A DNA stretch of 64,000 nucleotides, taken from positions 842,001 to 906,000 of the forward strand of contig NZ_CP050700.1 of the NCBI RefSeq assembly GCF_010646885.2, read 5' to 3'. This DNA comes from Desulfopila sp. IMCC35008. GTDB taxonomy: Bacteria > Desulfobacterota > Desulfobulbia > Desulfobulbales > Desulfocapsaceae. The notes below the pieces were generated by a model. The model was not told the origin of the DNA. It made no database searches and saw only the letters and a list, made by a program, of their open reading frames with translations. Position 1 is the first letter of the stretch. Each line of letters starts with the position of its first letter. The position numbers and the translations under genes are program-made. Below are positions 45,101 through 55,666 of the stretch, in pieces.

Positions 45101-46369
45101 TCAAGCCGATGGTGGAATGAGGTAACCGGTTGCGCTCTGCACGTCATGGCCGGTCGGGTGTTGGAACAGGCGTAACCCGAATTCCGGGGCGGCGGCGATC
45201 AGGTGATCGAAAATGTCTGCCTGGATTGCTTCATAATTGGCCCAGGCCTGGTCTTTGGAGAAGACGTATACTTCCAGAGGCAAGCCTCTGTCGGTAGGAG
45301 CGAGCTGGCGGACGAGAAAGGTCATCCTGTCATTGAGGATCGGGTTGTTTTTCAGGTAAGCAATGATATAGGCCCTGAAAATTCCAATATTTGTTTGCCT
45401 TCTACCGTTGACCGGGAAGCTTGGGTCAATACCGTGCTGATTGTTGTATTCCTCGATTTCCCCTTGTTTACGCGCAATATATTCCGATATGAGGTGGTAT
45501 TTGCCATATTGTTCCAGCTGCTCGTTACTGCAGAATCCGATAGAACTGATGTCGAGGTTTATCGCCCTCTTGATGCGGCGGCCTCCCGACTCGCTCATAC
45601 CACGCCAATTCTTAAATGATGAAGATACCAGGGCGTAGGTGGGGATGGTCGTGACAGTCTTATCCCAGTTTTGTACACGGATGCAGTTGATCGACATTTC
45701 GATCACGTCACCGTCAGCGCCGTACTGGCCCATTTCAATCCAGTCCCCGATTCGGACCATGTCGGTTGAGGTGAGCTGTACGGAGGCGACAAAGCCAAGG
45801 ATGGTGTCCTTAAACACCAGCATGGTTATTGCCGTCAGGCCACCGAGCACGGAGAGAATACCCCAAGGTGATTTACCGGTGAATATGGAAATAAGGAAAA
45901 TGGTGCCAAGGGCAAAGGTGACTATTTTACCAGCGTCGGTATATCCACGCAGGGTGCTTCCTTTTTGTTTCCTGAGAATACGATGGATATCATTAATGGT
46001 CGAAAAAAAGGAGTTAAGGCTTACCACCCCAACGATCACAAATCCGGCCATAACCGTTTTTTTGGCAAGAAGGTAGCTTGCCGATGAGGGAGTCAGGAAG
46101 GTGTCCAGCGCAATGGAGAAGAGCGAAACGGGAATAACCCAGCTGATTTTTGTGAGCAACCGGTTGTTGGCCAGTGGGTCATCCCAGCGGTATCGGTTTT
46201 GCTGTATCCATGCCGTTATCAGCCGAATGAGTGTTCGCCTTACGGCGAATGTAGCAAAAGTCACACCAAGCAGCACGCCTGAAAAAATAAGGGCTGCGGC
46301 CAGTAACTCTGTCATTGACGGCGGCATATTCAGTGGGGCGAGTTTATCCGCCAGCCATTCTATGGTCAT
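45101..46369 (-). CDS. MscS-family mechanosensitive channel (YbdG-like)
   Basis: A 422-residue inner-membrane protein with about five hydrophobic segments in residues 20-190, then the MscS pore and beta domain (SVLGGLTAITMLVFKDTILG and GDWIEMGQYGADGDVIEMS). The length and cytoplasmic C-terminus resemble E. coli YbdG (about 415) more than MscS (286). Channels of this kind open on membrane tension to release solutes during osmotic downshock. Its stop overlaps the region of the dus start, and a TPR protein gene lies 51 bases upstream. Confidence 0.88.
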   Translation of the reverse strand: MTIEWLADKLAPLNMPPSMTELLAAALIFSGVLLGVTFATFAVRRTLIRLITAWIQQNRYRWDDPLANNRLLTKISWVIPVSLFSIALDTFLTPSSASYLLAKKTVMAGFVIVGVVSLNSFFSTINDIHRILRKQKGSTLRGYTDAGKIVTFALGTIFLISIFTGKSPWGILSVLGGLTAITMLVFKDTILGFVASVQLTSTDMVRIGDWIEMGQYGADGDVIEMSINCIRVQNWDKTVTTIPTYALVSSSFKNWRGMSESGGRRIKRAINLDISSIGFCSNEQLEQYGKYHLISEYIARKQGEIEEYNNQHGIDPSFPVNGRRQTNIGIFRAYIIAYLKNNPILNDRMTFLVRQLAPTDRGLPLEVYVFSKDQAWANYEAIQADIFDHLIAAAPEFGLRLFQHPTGHDVQSATGYLIPPSA

Positions 46370-46420
46370 GAGTGCGTTCCTGCCAGTATGTTCATTTTTG
46401 TGGACTATCCGTACAGAGGC

Positions 46421-47512
46421 TTAGTTGCTTTGGGTCTGCCTGTTAAGGGCATCACGGTTTGCCTTTGCAAAAAGGGAGTTTGGAGAGATTTGCAACAGTC
46501 TGTCTATGTCCTTTTTGGCTTTGGGCCACTTTTTCCAAGCCATATAGAGGGTAATTCTTGCTTCGAGTGCAAGTATGTTTTGTGGTTCTTCCCTGAGGAT
46601 CTTGCTGAGAATAAATTCGGCTGGTATTTCATCACTTTGCAGAAATCGGAATCGCGCTTCGTAGTAGTACGGGATATTGGAGTAAGGAAAATCCGCCTTG
46701 AACCTCTTAATTGTCTGCAGGAAGGCTTCCGTGGCCCTGTCGGGTAAGTTGAGTTGTATTGTACCGGTGGTTTCAATGTCCTGCTGGCGTGGGTTGAGGG
46801 TCTCAAAATAATCGAACAGGATAGAATAAACACTGCTGCCAGCTGGTGAAGAGGCAGCGCATTTGAGGGCAAAGTCGAGTATTGCAGCATCAGACCCTTG
46901 CCTGGATGGTGACAGGTAGTGGAGTTTGTTCCGGTACGAATCAAGCCAGAATGGGTCGGTACCAGTTGCCTTGATAAACCATTGCTCCATCTCCTGTTTA
47001 TCGTACCCCCTGTACATGGATACTGCAACCATCGCTGCTGCTGACGCAGGGTTAGCCGGATTCAGCTTGTTTGCCTTTTCAAAGTCAGCCTGTGCCTTTT
47101 GTAAGAGTTGTAGGGCTGCATCCTGAGAGGGGGTAGATTTCTGGGAGTCCTTTTGGATGGTTCGTTCTGCCTGCATAAGGTAATATTTACCCCGAACTAT
47201 ATATGGGTGCGCGGAGTTGGGTGAACTGCTTACCCATCTATCGAGGAGTGCTTCATCTATCCTCAGGAGCTCCTTGTACATCTCTTCGAGCCGTCGTTTC
47301 CCATCATCGGTTATTGCCTTTGAATTGGCAATATCGTCCATCAGTTTTTCCAGTTTCCGGGACTGGCCTGTCAGGATCAGGTCTACTACCTTGAAGTAGG
47401 TGGCTGCGACCTCGCTGTCCTTGCCGCTTTGGGTTTTTTGAGCAGGTGCCAGGGCGCAAAAAATAGTCAATGACAGAAAAACTATAGTGAGGGAAATAAG
47501 TAAATTTTTCAT
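46421..47512 (-). CDS. Secreted TPR-containing protein of unknown function
   Basis: A 363-residue protein with signal peptide MKNLLISLTIVFLSLTIFCALAP, likely periplasmic. The Cys at position 19 has no clear lipobox. The middle and C-terminal parts are helical repeats of TPR type (DAALQLLQKAQADFEKANKL then NPANPASAAA; ALEARITLYMAWKKWPKA). The domain resembles DUF4034-type TPR proteins. There is no catalytic motif. It lies just upstream of the mscS gene on the same strand. Confidence 0.7.
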   Translation of the reverse strand: MKNLLISLTIVFLSLTIFCALAPAQKTQSGKDSEVAATYFKVVDLILTGQSRKLEKLMDDIANSKAITDDGKRRLEEMYKELLRIDEALLDRWVSSSPNSAHPYIVRGKYYLMQAERTIQKDSQKSTPSQDAALQLLQKAQADFEKANKLNPANPASAAAMVAVSMYRGYDKQEMEQWFIKATGTDPFWLDSYRNKLHYLSPSRQGSDAAILDFALKCAASSPAGSSVYSILFDYFETLNPRQQDIETTGTIQLNLPDRATEAFLQTIKRFKADFPYSNIPYYYEARFRFLQSDEIPAEFILSKILREEPQNILALEARITLYMAWKKWPKAKKDIDRLLQISPNSLFAKANRDALNRQTQSN

Positions 47513-48013
47513 TGGTTACGGGTAAAGTGTTATTTCGGTTTCGTCCTACATTAAAAAAAACTGGGGTGTAGGAAGAAAACTATTAAGTGTGATGGTTGTT
47601 GCCGGATCAAAATTATATAATATAACTTCGTAAAATGTAAAGGAAACGAATAGAATTTCTGCTTGTTGGCCTGCTCTTGTCGTTTCCCGGCCTCCCTTTG
47701 GGATAGGCTTCAGGTAGAATACGCCAGGAGGTATCCGTCCGGGAAAAGATCCATCCTGGCTGGTCATTTCCGTATTCCCTGTGCAGTTAGCTCATCGTTT
47801 AGAAATGTGCTGTTTTTCCTGGGGGCCATCTTTGACTATCTTCGATTTTCTTTGCTATAGCAAAATCACGTCACTCAAAACCGGTTCTTTTTTCCAACCT
47901 GCGCTTCGATTAAGCAAGACAATAATCGGGATTGTATTCTAGATGTTTTTTCAACCGGCTATGGGGAGCATGGCCTCGTTGTTCAAGAATAATCTTCACC
48001 AAAGGGTACTCGA
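47513..48013. other. Intergenic stretch before the chemotaxis pseudogene
   Basis: I see no supported gene. AAAGGG at 48000-48005 is the ribosome site of the following gene. No terminator or promoter stood out. Confidence 0.35.
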
Positions 48014-49014
48014 ATGAAAAGTTGGAACGATCTATCGATCTCCTTCAAGTCTGCCTTTTTCACCAGTCTCGTTGTGCTTGTTCTGCTGGTTGTGGTGGGT
48101 GGATTTGTCAATAAGCAGGAGAGCGAACTCGTAGACAATATACTTAAACAGTACCAGGGGATGGTTGATAATGCTTCCGGTAGCCTGGCCACCTTGTCTG
48201 TCAACATGAAGCAGGATGCGAAACAGACCTCTGAAAAAGCTTCGAATGTCTCCAGCTCCTCAGATGAGATGAGCAGGAATATGAATTCGGTAGCAGCGGC
48301 CATGGAAGAAGCTGCCACCAATATCAATATGGTTGCCTCTGCCGCCGAGGAGATGAATGTTACCATTAGCCAGATATCTGAGAACACGGAAAAAGCAAAG
48401 AGTATTACCGTTGATGCGGTTCAGCAGACTGAGAATGCTTCACAGCAGGTAGGTGAACTCGGCCAGGCTGCTGCCGGTATCGGCAAAGTCCTTGAGACTA
48501 TTTCCGAGATATCCGAGCAGGTGAACCTTCTCGCCTTAAACGCCACTATTGAGGCAGCAAGGGCGGGCGAAGCGGGTAAAGGGTTTGCGGTTGTGGCGAA
48601 CGAGATTAAAGATCTTGCCAAACAAACTGCCGAGGCAACCGGAGAGATTCGTACCAAAATTGAGGGTATACAGGCAACAATAGAAGGACAGTATCCCATA
48701 TCGAGCAGATTGCTGCGGTGGTTAATGAAGTCAATTCCCTTGTCGGAACAATTGCCATAGCCATTGAAGAACAGTCTGTGGCTACAAGGGAGATTGCCCA
48801 GAATGTCTCCCAGGCCAGTGAGGGGCTCTCGGAAGTTAATGAAAATGTGGCCCAGTCCAATATGTCGGTTGGTGAGATTTCCAACGAAATCGAGGAGGTT
48901 ACTCTCGCTTCGAATAAAATAACTGAAAATAGTGCACAGGTCAGTGAGAGTGCTGAAAGGTTGTCCGGACTTTCAACTCAGCTCTCAAAAATGGTAGGGC
49001 TTTTTAAGGCATAA
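48014..49014 (+). pseudogene. Methyl-accepting chemotaxis protein, frameshifted
   Basis: The ATG at 48014 starts a receptor with one membrane segment ([15 protein letters not shown]) and no periplasmic sensor or HAMP domain of normal length. The signalling tip ([21 protein letters not shown]) is intact. At about 48686-48690 one A is missing: GGACAGTAT should be GGAACAGTA. After the shift the frame continues with [17 protein letters not shown] and [14 protein letters not shown] and ends at 49014. The full product would be about 333 residues. As it stands the receptor loses its second methylation helix. Either gene decay or an error in the sequence could explain this. Confidence 0.8.
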
Positions 49015-49070
49015 GCAATTATGAAAGACGGTTATTGGAGCCGACGAAACCAAAACAAAGAGAGGGAAAA

Positions 49071-49806
49071 ATGAAAATCAAACAACTGATAGCCGGAATT
49101 ATCTGCTCTTTTCTTTTTGCTGCTGGCAGCTCATTTGTGTTTGCTGCCGATTTCTAGATTATGACGGAAGAGTATCCTCCTTATAATTATACTGAGGACG
49201 GGAAGCTGACCGGCCTGTCCTCCGAGGTGATGGTTGAGCATACCAATCGTCTTGGACATTCTGGTGATATCGAGGTTCTTTCCTGGGCCAGGGCCTATGG
49301 GTTGATCCAGAAAAAAGACGGTCTGATTCTCTACTCAATGACCCGTACCGAGCAACGTGAAGATATGTTCAAGTGGGTGGGGTCGGTGGCATCAAACAAG
49401 TGGGTCCTGTTTGCTAAAAAAGGAAGTGGTGTGAGTGTCGCTTCTTTGGAAGATACCAAAAAAAGTTGGAACAATTGGTACCTATAAAGATGTTGCTGCT
49501 CAGTCATTCCTCAAAGACAGCGGTTTCACCAATCTTGATTCCGTTCTCAATGATGAGCAAAATGTACCTAAACTCATCGCCGGTAGAATTGATCTCTGGA
49601 TTGTTGGTGAACTCCAGGGAATCTACAAAGCAAAGAAAAAAGGTGTAAGTGACCAGCTTGAGAAGGTTTTGGATGTGAAAGACACCCAGCTCTATATTGC
49701 CTTTAGTAAAAATACAGCAGATGATGTCATCGCCAAGTGGCAGAAGGCACCTGATGACATGAAGGCCGATGGTACCTATGATGCAATAGTTAAAAAATAC
49801 ATGTAA
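49071..49806 (+). pseudogene. Extracellular solute-binding protein family 3, broken
   Basis: A signal peptide (MKIKQLIAGIICSFLFAAGSS) leads into a periplasmic amino-acid-type binding fold (MTEEYPPYNYTEDGKLTGLS). A TAG stop at codon 29 (49155-49157) interrupts it. A second lesion is one extra A in the seven-A run at 49458-49464, so that DTKKVGTIGTYKDV is split across frames. The remainder (SFLKDSGFTNLDSVLNDEQN to the end at 49806) is still recognisable. Two independent lesions argue for true decay. It lies just after the broken chemotaxis receptor and may have been its ligand-binding partner. Confidence 0.8.
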
Positions 49807-49918
49807 GAGTAAAGACCACCTTGAAAAAATGGTGTTTAGCAATACTGTAGGGGAGTTTTGTAGATAATTGAGCCTGCAAAGGAGAGAAACTTCATTACAT
49901 TTCAAGGTGGTCATACGC

Positions 49919-50107
49919 GTGAATGAGATAGATGCCCTAAGGGAACAGATAGCACAAACCGAAAAGATACTGATAGAATCCCGCGATAATTATCAAAAGA
50001 ATCCAGATGAGTACAGCGCACAACTTCTTCTTTTGACCACTGAGAATCATCTGTCCGATTTACTCAAGAAGTTGGACGCCCTCAGCCAGGCATCCTCGAC
50101 AGATTGA
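49919..50107 (+). CDS. Small coiled-coil protein, unknown function
   Basis: GTG at 49919 has an AAGGTGGT site 7 bases upstream; a TTG farther upstream has none. The product has 62 residues and is mainly helical with heptad-like spacing (NEIDALREQIAQTEKILIES). It has no signal peptide or metal motif. I do not recognise the family. Confidence 0.5.
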   Translation: MNEIDALREQIAQTEKILIESRDNYQKNPDEYSAQLLLLTTENHLSDLLKKLDALSQASSTD

Positions 50108-50319
50108 TTGGCCTGCCCGGAGAGAAAATGATTCATAATGGCTCAAGAGTGTTTGTTTGAGCTGGTGATGTGGGGTCAGGACGTGAAATATTATATTTGT
50201 GGAGGGCTTTTCGGGCCTTCAAAAGGGAAATTCCGTTAAGGTACCGCGAATGACCCAAGTGTGGTAAATTGTAAGGCCTGGAAAAAGATTATCCCGATGT
50301 AAATAAGTCAGAGAGGCTG

Positions 50320-51825
50320 GTGTTGCACCCACGAATAAAAAAGTTGCCGGAATTACAAGCCTGCTTTCCCCCAGGGGTCTTCCAGGCGCTCCGTGCTGTC
50401 GCAATGGATTGCGGTGTTAAGGTGTACCTTGTTGGTGGGACAATACGGGATTGGCTCATGGGGGACAGGCTACCCGGTGATATCGATCTGACGATAGATG
50501 GTGGGGCCCATCGGTTCTGCAGGAGCTTAATAGCACAGCTTGGTGGGGGTGCCTTTGTGCCGCTCGGGACCGAGAAAGAAGAGGCTTCCCGGGTTGCCTG
50601 GCAGGGGCTGGATATCGATGTTTCTTCTTTTCGGCGTGGGGCATGTACTATCGAGGAGGATCTTGCTCTTCGCGATTTCACTATAAACAGTCTTGCTGTT
50701 CCCCTCGCATTAGTTTTCAAGGATGGTGAAGGAGACCTTCTCGACCCTTTATCAGGGATGGCCGACCTGGAGGCCGGGGTTATACGGCACGGTCCGCGTG
50801 CCTTTGTCGATGACCCATTGCGGCTGCTGAGAACTTTCAGGTTCATGGTCAGTCTGGGATTTGAAGTTTCCCCTGATACGTTCAGGGAGGTGTCCCTTCA
50901 TGCAAATAAAATAGATAAGGTGGCGGCGGAACGTATCGGCTATGAGTTGGAATTGATCCTCTCTGCCAGGAACGGGGGCGATGGCTTCTGGCAGATGCAT
51001 AAATCAGGTCTTTTACACCATCTCCTGCCTGAGCTCTATGAAGGGGATGGTCTGGAGCAGCCGGGTTTTCACCACCTTGATGTATTTCACCATAATTTCC
51101 AGGCGCTTCGGGAAATGGAACATCTTCTTTCAAGACCTGATTTCGGGTACCCTGGTCATGAAAATCGATTTGCTGCCTACCTTACAGATCAAGGGCGAGC
51201 AGGTAATTTGAAATGGGCGGCTTTACTCCATGATGTCGGAAAACCTACAGCATCAGATGACTCAAAAAAGGAACCTGGGCGAGTGACCTTTTACGGGCAT
51301 GATGAGATTGGAAGCAGGCTGGTGGAGCATATCGGGATGCGCTTCAAATGGAGTAATGAGCAGCGACTACAGGTCGGTCATCTTGTTGCCATGCACATGC
51401 ATCCCTTTCACCTCTGCACAACCATGAAAAAGCAGGGATTAACAAAAAGGGCTGCGTTGAAACTTTGCGCCCGGGCCGGGGATCACCTCCAGGGGCTTTT
51501 TTTACTCGCCATGGCCGATAGTATGGCGAGTAAAGGGGAGCTCAAACCGGAAAACATCGAGCTGGAACTGATAGCCTTGTATGATGAGGTTATAACCATA
51601 TACGATAGGGATATCGAACCTGTCCTGGCGTGTAAGCCTTTGATGACAGGGAACGATTTGATAGTATCCTTCGGGTTGAAACCCGGCCCGCAGTTTTCTG
51701 TGATTTTAAAGGAACTGCAGGCGCTCCAGATTGAAGGTGTAGTGAAAAACAGAGGGGATGCTTTTCGTTGGGTAAACTGTTATGTAAAAGAAAATAAGCA
51801 AACGAAAGATGGTCGGGAGCAGTGA
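50320..51825 (+). CDS. cca: CCA tRNA nucleotidyltransferase with HD domain
   Basis: The start is a GTG at 50320 with a weak GAGAGG site. The product has 501 residues. The nucleotidyltransferase head has VYLVGGTIRDWLMGDRLPGD followed by IDLTI (near residue 35), with the DxD metal pair. RDFTINSLAV and DDPLRLLRTFRF are the typical base-reading and neck blocks. An HD domain near residues 300-420 (WAALLHDVGKPTA) suggests phosphohydrolase activity. The protein adds or repairs the 3' CCA of tRNAs. It could instead be a split CC- or A-adding type. It is first in a run of RNA and DNA maintenance genes. Confidence 0.88.
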   Translation: MLHPRIKKLPELQACFPPGVFQALRAVAMDCGVKVYLVGGTIRDWLMGDRLPGDIDLTIDGGAHRFCRSLIAQLGGGAFVPLGTEKEEASRVAWQGLDIDVSSFRRGACTIEEDLALRDFTINSLAVPLALVFKDGEGDLLDPLSGMADLEAGVIRHGPRAFVDDPLRLLRTFRFMVSLGFEVSPDTFREVSLHANKIDKVAAERIGYELELILSARNGGDGFWQMHKSGLLHHLLPELYEGDGLEQPGFHHLDVFHHNFQALREMEHLLSRPDFGYPGHENRFAAYLTDQGRAGNLKWAALLHDVGKPTASDDSKKEPGRVTFYGHDEIGSRLVEHIGMRFKWSNEQRLQVGHLVAMHMHPFHLCTTMKKQGLTKRAALKLCARAGDHLQGLFLLAMADSMASKGELKPENIELELIALYDEVITIYDRDIEPVLACKPLMTGNDLIVSFGLKPGPQFSVILKELQALQIEGVVKNRGDAFRWVNCYVKENKQTKDGREQ

Positions 51826-51874
51826 GCTGCCCGTCTTCTTTCGTCTTGTCAAAGCATAGTAAATGGACTAAAAA

Positions 51875-52492
51875 GTGCGTAAAGTTAAAGATTATTATGC
51901 CCAAAAGGCAAAAAAAGACAAATATCCGGCACGTTCCGTCTATAAGCTTGAAGAAGCGCAGCAGAAGTATAAATTCCTGCGTCGAGGGGACAGCGTGCTT
52001 GATATCGGCTGTTACCCCGGGAGCTGGTCGCTGTTTGCTTCCGAAGTTGTAGGCCCCAAGGGGGTTGTGGTCGGTGTCGACCTGCAGCAGGCTGAACAGC
52101 AGGGGCGTGCTGATGGTGCGGTTATTCACTGGCTCTGTCAGGATATTCGTGAGCCGGAGTTTCTAAAAGAGGTTCGCAGGATTCGCCCCTCTTTTAGGGT
52201 GATTATATCTGATATTGCGCCGAGAACCACCGGTTCCAAATGGGCGGATGCCCAGAAATCGATGAATCTTGTCCGCACCACCTTAGATATTGTTGATCTG
52301 CTCCTTCTCCCGAAAGGCAGCTATATCACAAAGGTTTTCCAGGGGGAGGATTTTCCCGATCTGGTGGAAAGCCTGAAAGAGCGATTTGATATGGTAAAGG
52401 TACTTAAACCGAAGAGTTCCCGGATAGAAAGTCGTGAAGTCTTTGTGCTCGGGATGGGGTTTAAAAAGGTGATACCCGGAAAGAAGAGGTAA
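51875..52492 (+). CDS. rlmE: 23S rRNA 2'-O-ribose methyltransferase RlmE (FtsJ)
   Basis: The start is a GTG at 51875. The product has 205 residues. It opens with RSVYKLEEAQQKYKFLRRGD (residues about 20-40), carries the SAM motif VLDIGCYPGSWSLFA, and has the later VIISDIAPRTTG and GSYITKVFQGED with the catalytic Asp and Lys. RlmE methylates U2552 of 23S rRNA at a late stage of 50S assembly. Length fits E. coli RlmE (209). It lies between cca and yebC on the same strand. Confidence 0.92.
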   Translation: MRKVKDYYAQKAKKDKYPARSVYKLEEAQQKYKFLRRGDSVLDIGCYPGSWSLFASEVVGPKGVVVGVDLQQAEQQGRADGAVIHWLCQDIREPEFLKEVRRIRPSFRVIISDIAPRTTGSKWADAQKSMNLVRTTLDIVDLLLLPKGSYITKVFQGEDFPDLVESLKERFDMVKVLKPKSSRIESREVFVLGMGFKKVIPGKKR

Positions 52493-52661
52493 TGTCTTGT
52501 TAATGCAACGATTCAGGCAAGGTCTCTTTTTTCTGGTCGACCACTGAGAATCGCCATCGATGACAAAAACGGAATGTAGTTTTAAGATTGCTGAATTGAA
52601 ACTACCATCAAAGAACGTATCCCTGTTATCGGGATTATGAAACATATAACAAGGAAGGATT

Positions 52662-53411
52662 ATGGCTGGACATTCTAAATGGGCAAATATCAAGCATAGA
52701 AAAGGTGCTGTTGACGCTAAGAGGGGAAAGATTTTTACCCGTTTGATCAAGGAGATTACCGTCGCTGCCAGGATGGGCGGAGGAGATGTGACCAGCAATC
52801 CCCGCCTGCGAAGTGCGGTTGCTGCGGCGAAATCTGAAAACATGCCCAAGGACAACATCGCTCGTGCCATCAAGAAGGGAACCGGTGAGATAGAGGGTGA
52901 AGTATACGAAGAGATTCTCTATGAAGGGTACGGTCCGGGTGGTGTGGCTGTGCTTGTCGAATGTATGACTGATAACCGAAACAGAACCGTAGCCGATATC
53001 CGGCACTATTTCGCAAAAAGCAACGGTAATCTCGGTGAATCCGGATGTGTGAACTGGATGTTTGATAAAAAAGGTCTGATCGTGGTCGATAAGGAGACCA
53101 CGACGGAAGATGAGCTGATGGATCTTGCGCTTGAGGCCGGAGCCGAGGATGTGGTCGAGGAGGAGGGAGAGTTTCATGTCATGTCCTCTCCGGAAGATTT
53201 TGATGAGGTGCGGGAAGGTCTTGAAAAGGGCGGTGTAAAATTTGTCAGTGCTTCGGTTTCCATGGTGCCACAGAATACTATTGAGGTAACCGAGGAGAAT
53301 ATTGCTAAATCGCTGCTGAAGCTCCTGGAAAACCTGGAAGAGCATGACGATGTCCAGAATGTGCATGCCAATTTCGATATCGACGATGCCCTGATGGAGC
53401 AACTCTCATAA
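52662..53411 (+). CDS. yebC: YebC/PmpR-family regulator
   Basis: A 249-residue protein with an AAGGAAGG site. It starts [20 protein letters not shown], the family hallmark, followed by [22 protein letters not shown] and [17 protein letters not shown] blocks. Some members bind DNA as transcription regulators. Others promote translation of polyproline stretches. The gene commonly precedes ruvC in proteobacteria, as here. Confidence 0.93.
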   Translation: MAGHSKWANIKHRKGAVDAKRGKIFTRLIKEITVAARMGGGDVTSNPRLRSAVAAAKSENMPKDNIARAIKKGTGEIEGEVYEEILYEGYGPGGVAVLVECMTDNRNRTVADIRHYFAKSNGNLGESGCVNWMFDKKGLIVVDKETTTEDELMDLALEAGAEDVVEEEGEFHVMSSPEDFDEVREGLEKGGVKFVSASVSMVPQNTIEVTEENIAKSLLKLLENLEEHDDVQNVHANFDIDDALMEQLS

Positions 53412-53465
53412 GGTGGGGGCGAACTGTTCCAGTGCGGGTATGCTGAACATCATTACACAATAAGC

Positions 53466-53939
53466 ATGGAACGCATACTGGGAATAGACCCCGGGTCTCG
53501 GATTACCGGTTACGGGGTCGTGGATGTGCAAGGGAGCAGACTATCGTTTGTGGCCTGCGGAACAATCAGGACCAACCAGAAGTACCCTTTCGCCTATCGG
53601 CTCAATGAGATTTTTGAGGGTATCAACGAGGTGATCCAGCTTCATGATCCGGTTGTGGCCGCTGTAGAAGACGTATTTCTTGCCTCGAATCCACGCTCCG
53701 CCTTAAAGCTTGGCCATGCCAGGGGGGCGGCGGTGGTTGCTGCTATGCAAAACGGTTTAGTGGTTCACGATTACAGTCCACGTAAAGTGAAACAGGCTGT
53801 TGCAGGATATGGGCAGGCCGAGAAAGGTCAGGTTCAGCACATGGTTGGTGTTATCCTGGGGCTTAAAGGTCGGCCAAGCGCCGATGCAGCAGATGCACTG
53901 GCGGTGGCCATCTGCCATTCCAATCAATTCCAATTCTAA
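53466..53939 (+). CDS. ruvC: Holliday junction resolvase RuvC
   Basis: A 157-residue RNase H-fold nuclease. The first catalytic Asp is Asp7 in ILGIDPGSRITGYG. Glu follows in AAVEDVFLASNPRSALKLG, and the C-terminal acidic pair is in RPSADAADALAVAICH. RuvC cuts Holliday junctions symmetrically after RuvAB migration. The next gene, ruvA, begins 5 bases later. Confidence 0.95.
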   Translation: MERILGIDPGSRITGYGVVDVQGSRLSFVACGTIRTNQKYPFAYRLNEIFEGINEVIQLHDPVVAAVEDVFLASNPRSALKLGHARGAAVVAAMQNGLVVHDYSPRKVKQAVAGYGQAEKGQVQHMVGVILGLKGRPSADAADALAVAICHSNQFQF

Positions 53940-53944
53940 GCAAA

Positions 53945-54565
53945 ATGATAGCCACATTATCCGGCAGGGTGCAGGGAGTTCAAAGTGATCGCGTGATTGT
54001 CGATGTCAGTGGTGTCGGCTATGAAGTATTCCTCTCCACGGAGAGTGTAACACGGCTACCGGAGAAAGGCGGCGAAACATTTCTCCACATCCATACCCAT
54101 GTTCGTGAGGATGCCTTTATCCTCTATGGCTTTTTGGCGGAAGAGGAAAAAGAGCTGTTCCTTATTTTAAAGACTGTTTCCGGTATTGGGCCAAAACTGG
54201 CTCTCGCTATGTTGTCTGGTATGGCGGTCGGCGAGTTGTGCAGGGCGATCGGCGAAGGAGACCTGAAATTGCTGACAACCTTGCAGGGAGTCGGAAAAAA
54301 GACGGCCGAGCGGATCTGTGTTGAGTTGAAGGACAAGGTTGGTCATCTGGCAGATGGCGCAAGCGGTGGTGATGCGCTCTCTGCAAATCCTGTGGTATCC
54401 GGATCGGCGGTGATGGATGCACTTTCTGCACTTGGTAACCTTGGATACAGCGATCCCGTAGCGAGAGAAGCCCTTGGCTCTGTAAAAAGGCAAGTCGGGG
54501 ATGAAGATTTTGCAAAACTCACCATTGAAGAGCTGATCAGGGAAGGCTTGAAGGCGCTGGCATGA
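53945..54565 (+). CDS. ruvA: Holliday junction DNA helicase subunit RuvA
   Basis: A 206-residue protein with three domains: an OB fold ([20 protein letters not shown]), helix-hairpin-helix DNA-binding motifs ([17 protein letters not shown] and [16 protein letters not shown]) and a C-terminal RuvB-binding helical domain (about residues 155-206). A tetramer recognises the four-way junction. It overlaps ruvB by 4 bases (ATGA). Confidence 0.95.
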   Translation: MIATLSGRVQGVQSDRVIVDVSGVGYEVFLSTESVTRLPEKGGETFLHIHTHVREDAFILYGFLAEEEKELFLILKTVSGIGPKLALAMLSGMAVGELCRAIGEGDLKLLTTLQGVGKKTAERICVELKDKVGHLADGASGGDALSANPVVSGSAVMDALSALGNLGYSDPVAREALGSVKRQVGDEDFAKLTIEELIREGLKALA

Positions 54566-55626
54566 ATTTTGAGGAAGATATCCAGGCAGGCGATGACCGT
54601 TTGGTAAGTCCGGAACCGGTATCCCGTGAGGGCGGAAATGATTACGCCCTCAGACCGAAGAGGCTTGATGAGTATATCGGTCAGAGCCAGGTGCGTAAAA
54701 GTCTTGATATCTTTATCAGGGCGGCACTTGGTAGAAACGAACCGCTCGATCATGTACTTTTTCATGGTTTTCCCGGTTTGGGTAAAACCACACTTTCCTA
54801 TATCATAGCGAGTGAGATGGGGGCCGGGATCAAGGTCACCTCTGGACCGGTAATAGAAAAGCAGGGTGATCTAGCCGCTATCCTTACAAGTCTCCAGGAG
54901 GGGGATGTCCTCTTTATTGATGAAATTCACCGGCTGAATCATGCCATTGAAGAGGTGCTCTACCCTGCCATGGAGGATTTCCAGTTGGACCTGATCATCG
55001 GCCAGGGGCCCGGGGCGCGTTCCATTAAAATGGATTTACCCCGTTTTACCCTTATTGGCGCAACCACCCGCACGGGTTTGCTTACCCCTCCTTTACGGGA
55101 CAGGTTCGGTGTTATCTTGCGCCTGGAATTCTACAGCCCGGAAGAACTGGTTAGTATAGTTCAGAGATCATCCAGCATACTTGGTATGGATATTGACTCC
55201 TCAGGTGCCCTTGAGCTTGGCAGGAGGTCGAGGGGAACACCCCGTATCGCCAACCGGCTTCTTCGCCGGGTCCGTGATTTTGCTCAGGTAGGCAAGCATA
55301 GGGTAGTGAACGCTGAAGTAGCCGATGATGCCCTGAACCTGCTTGGCGTTGACCGGTTTGGCCTGGATGAAATGGACAGGCGGATCATGCTGACGATTAT
55401 CGACAAGTTCCAGGGGGGGCCGATAGGTCTTGAAACTCTGGCAACGGTTGTTTGCGAGGAAAAAAATACTCTTGAGGATGTGTATGAGCCGTTTCTCATC
55501 CAGTCCGGTTTTATAAAAAGGACCCCGAGAGGAAGGGTTGCCACAGCGATGGCCTATGACCACTTCGACAGGAAACTGTTGAGGCCTCCCTCTGTTCAAC
55601 CCGGTCTTTTTGATAATGACGTATGA
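54562..55626 (+). CDS. ruvB: Holliday junction DNA helicase subunit RuvB
   Basis: A 354-residue AAA+ motor. Walker A is [13 protein letters not shown] (near residue 72), Walker [11 protein letters not shown], and sensor 1 [11 protein letters not shown]. The winged helix is at the C-terminus ([16 protein letters not shown]). It opens with [11 protein letters not shown], the usual RuvB entry. It drives branch migration with RuvA. Confidence 0.96.
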   Translation: MNFEEDIQAGDDRLVSPEPVSREGGNDYALRPKRLDEYIGQSQVRKSLDIFIRAALGRNEPLDHVLFHGFPGLGKTTLSYIIASEMGAGIKVTSGPVIEKQGDLAAILTSLQEGDVLFIDEIHRLNHAIEEVLYPAMEDFQLDLIIGQGPGARSIKMDLPRFTLIGATTRTGLLTPPLRDRFGVILRLEFYSPEELVSIVQRSSSILGMDIDSSGALELGRRSRGTPRIANRLLRRVRDFAQVGKHRVVNAEVADDALNLLGVDRFGLDEMDRRIMLTIIDKFQGGPIGLETLATVVCEEKNTLEDVYEPFLIQSGFIKRTPRGRVATAMAYDHFDRKLLRPPSVQPGLFDNDV

Positions 55627-55666
55627 TTATTCAACCCACAAATGATAATTCTAACATGGTGATGTG

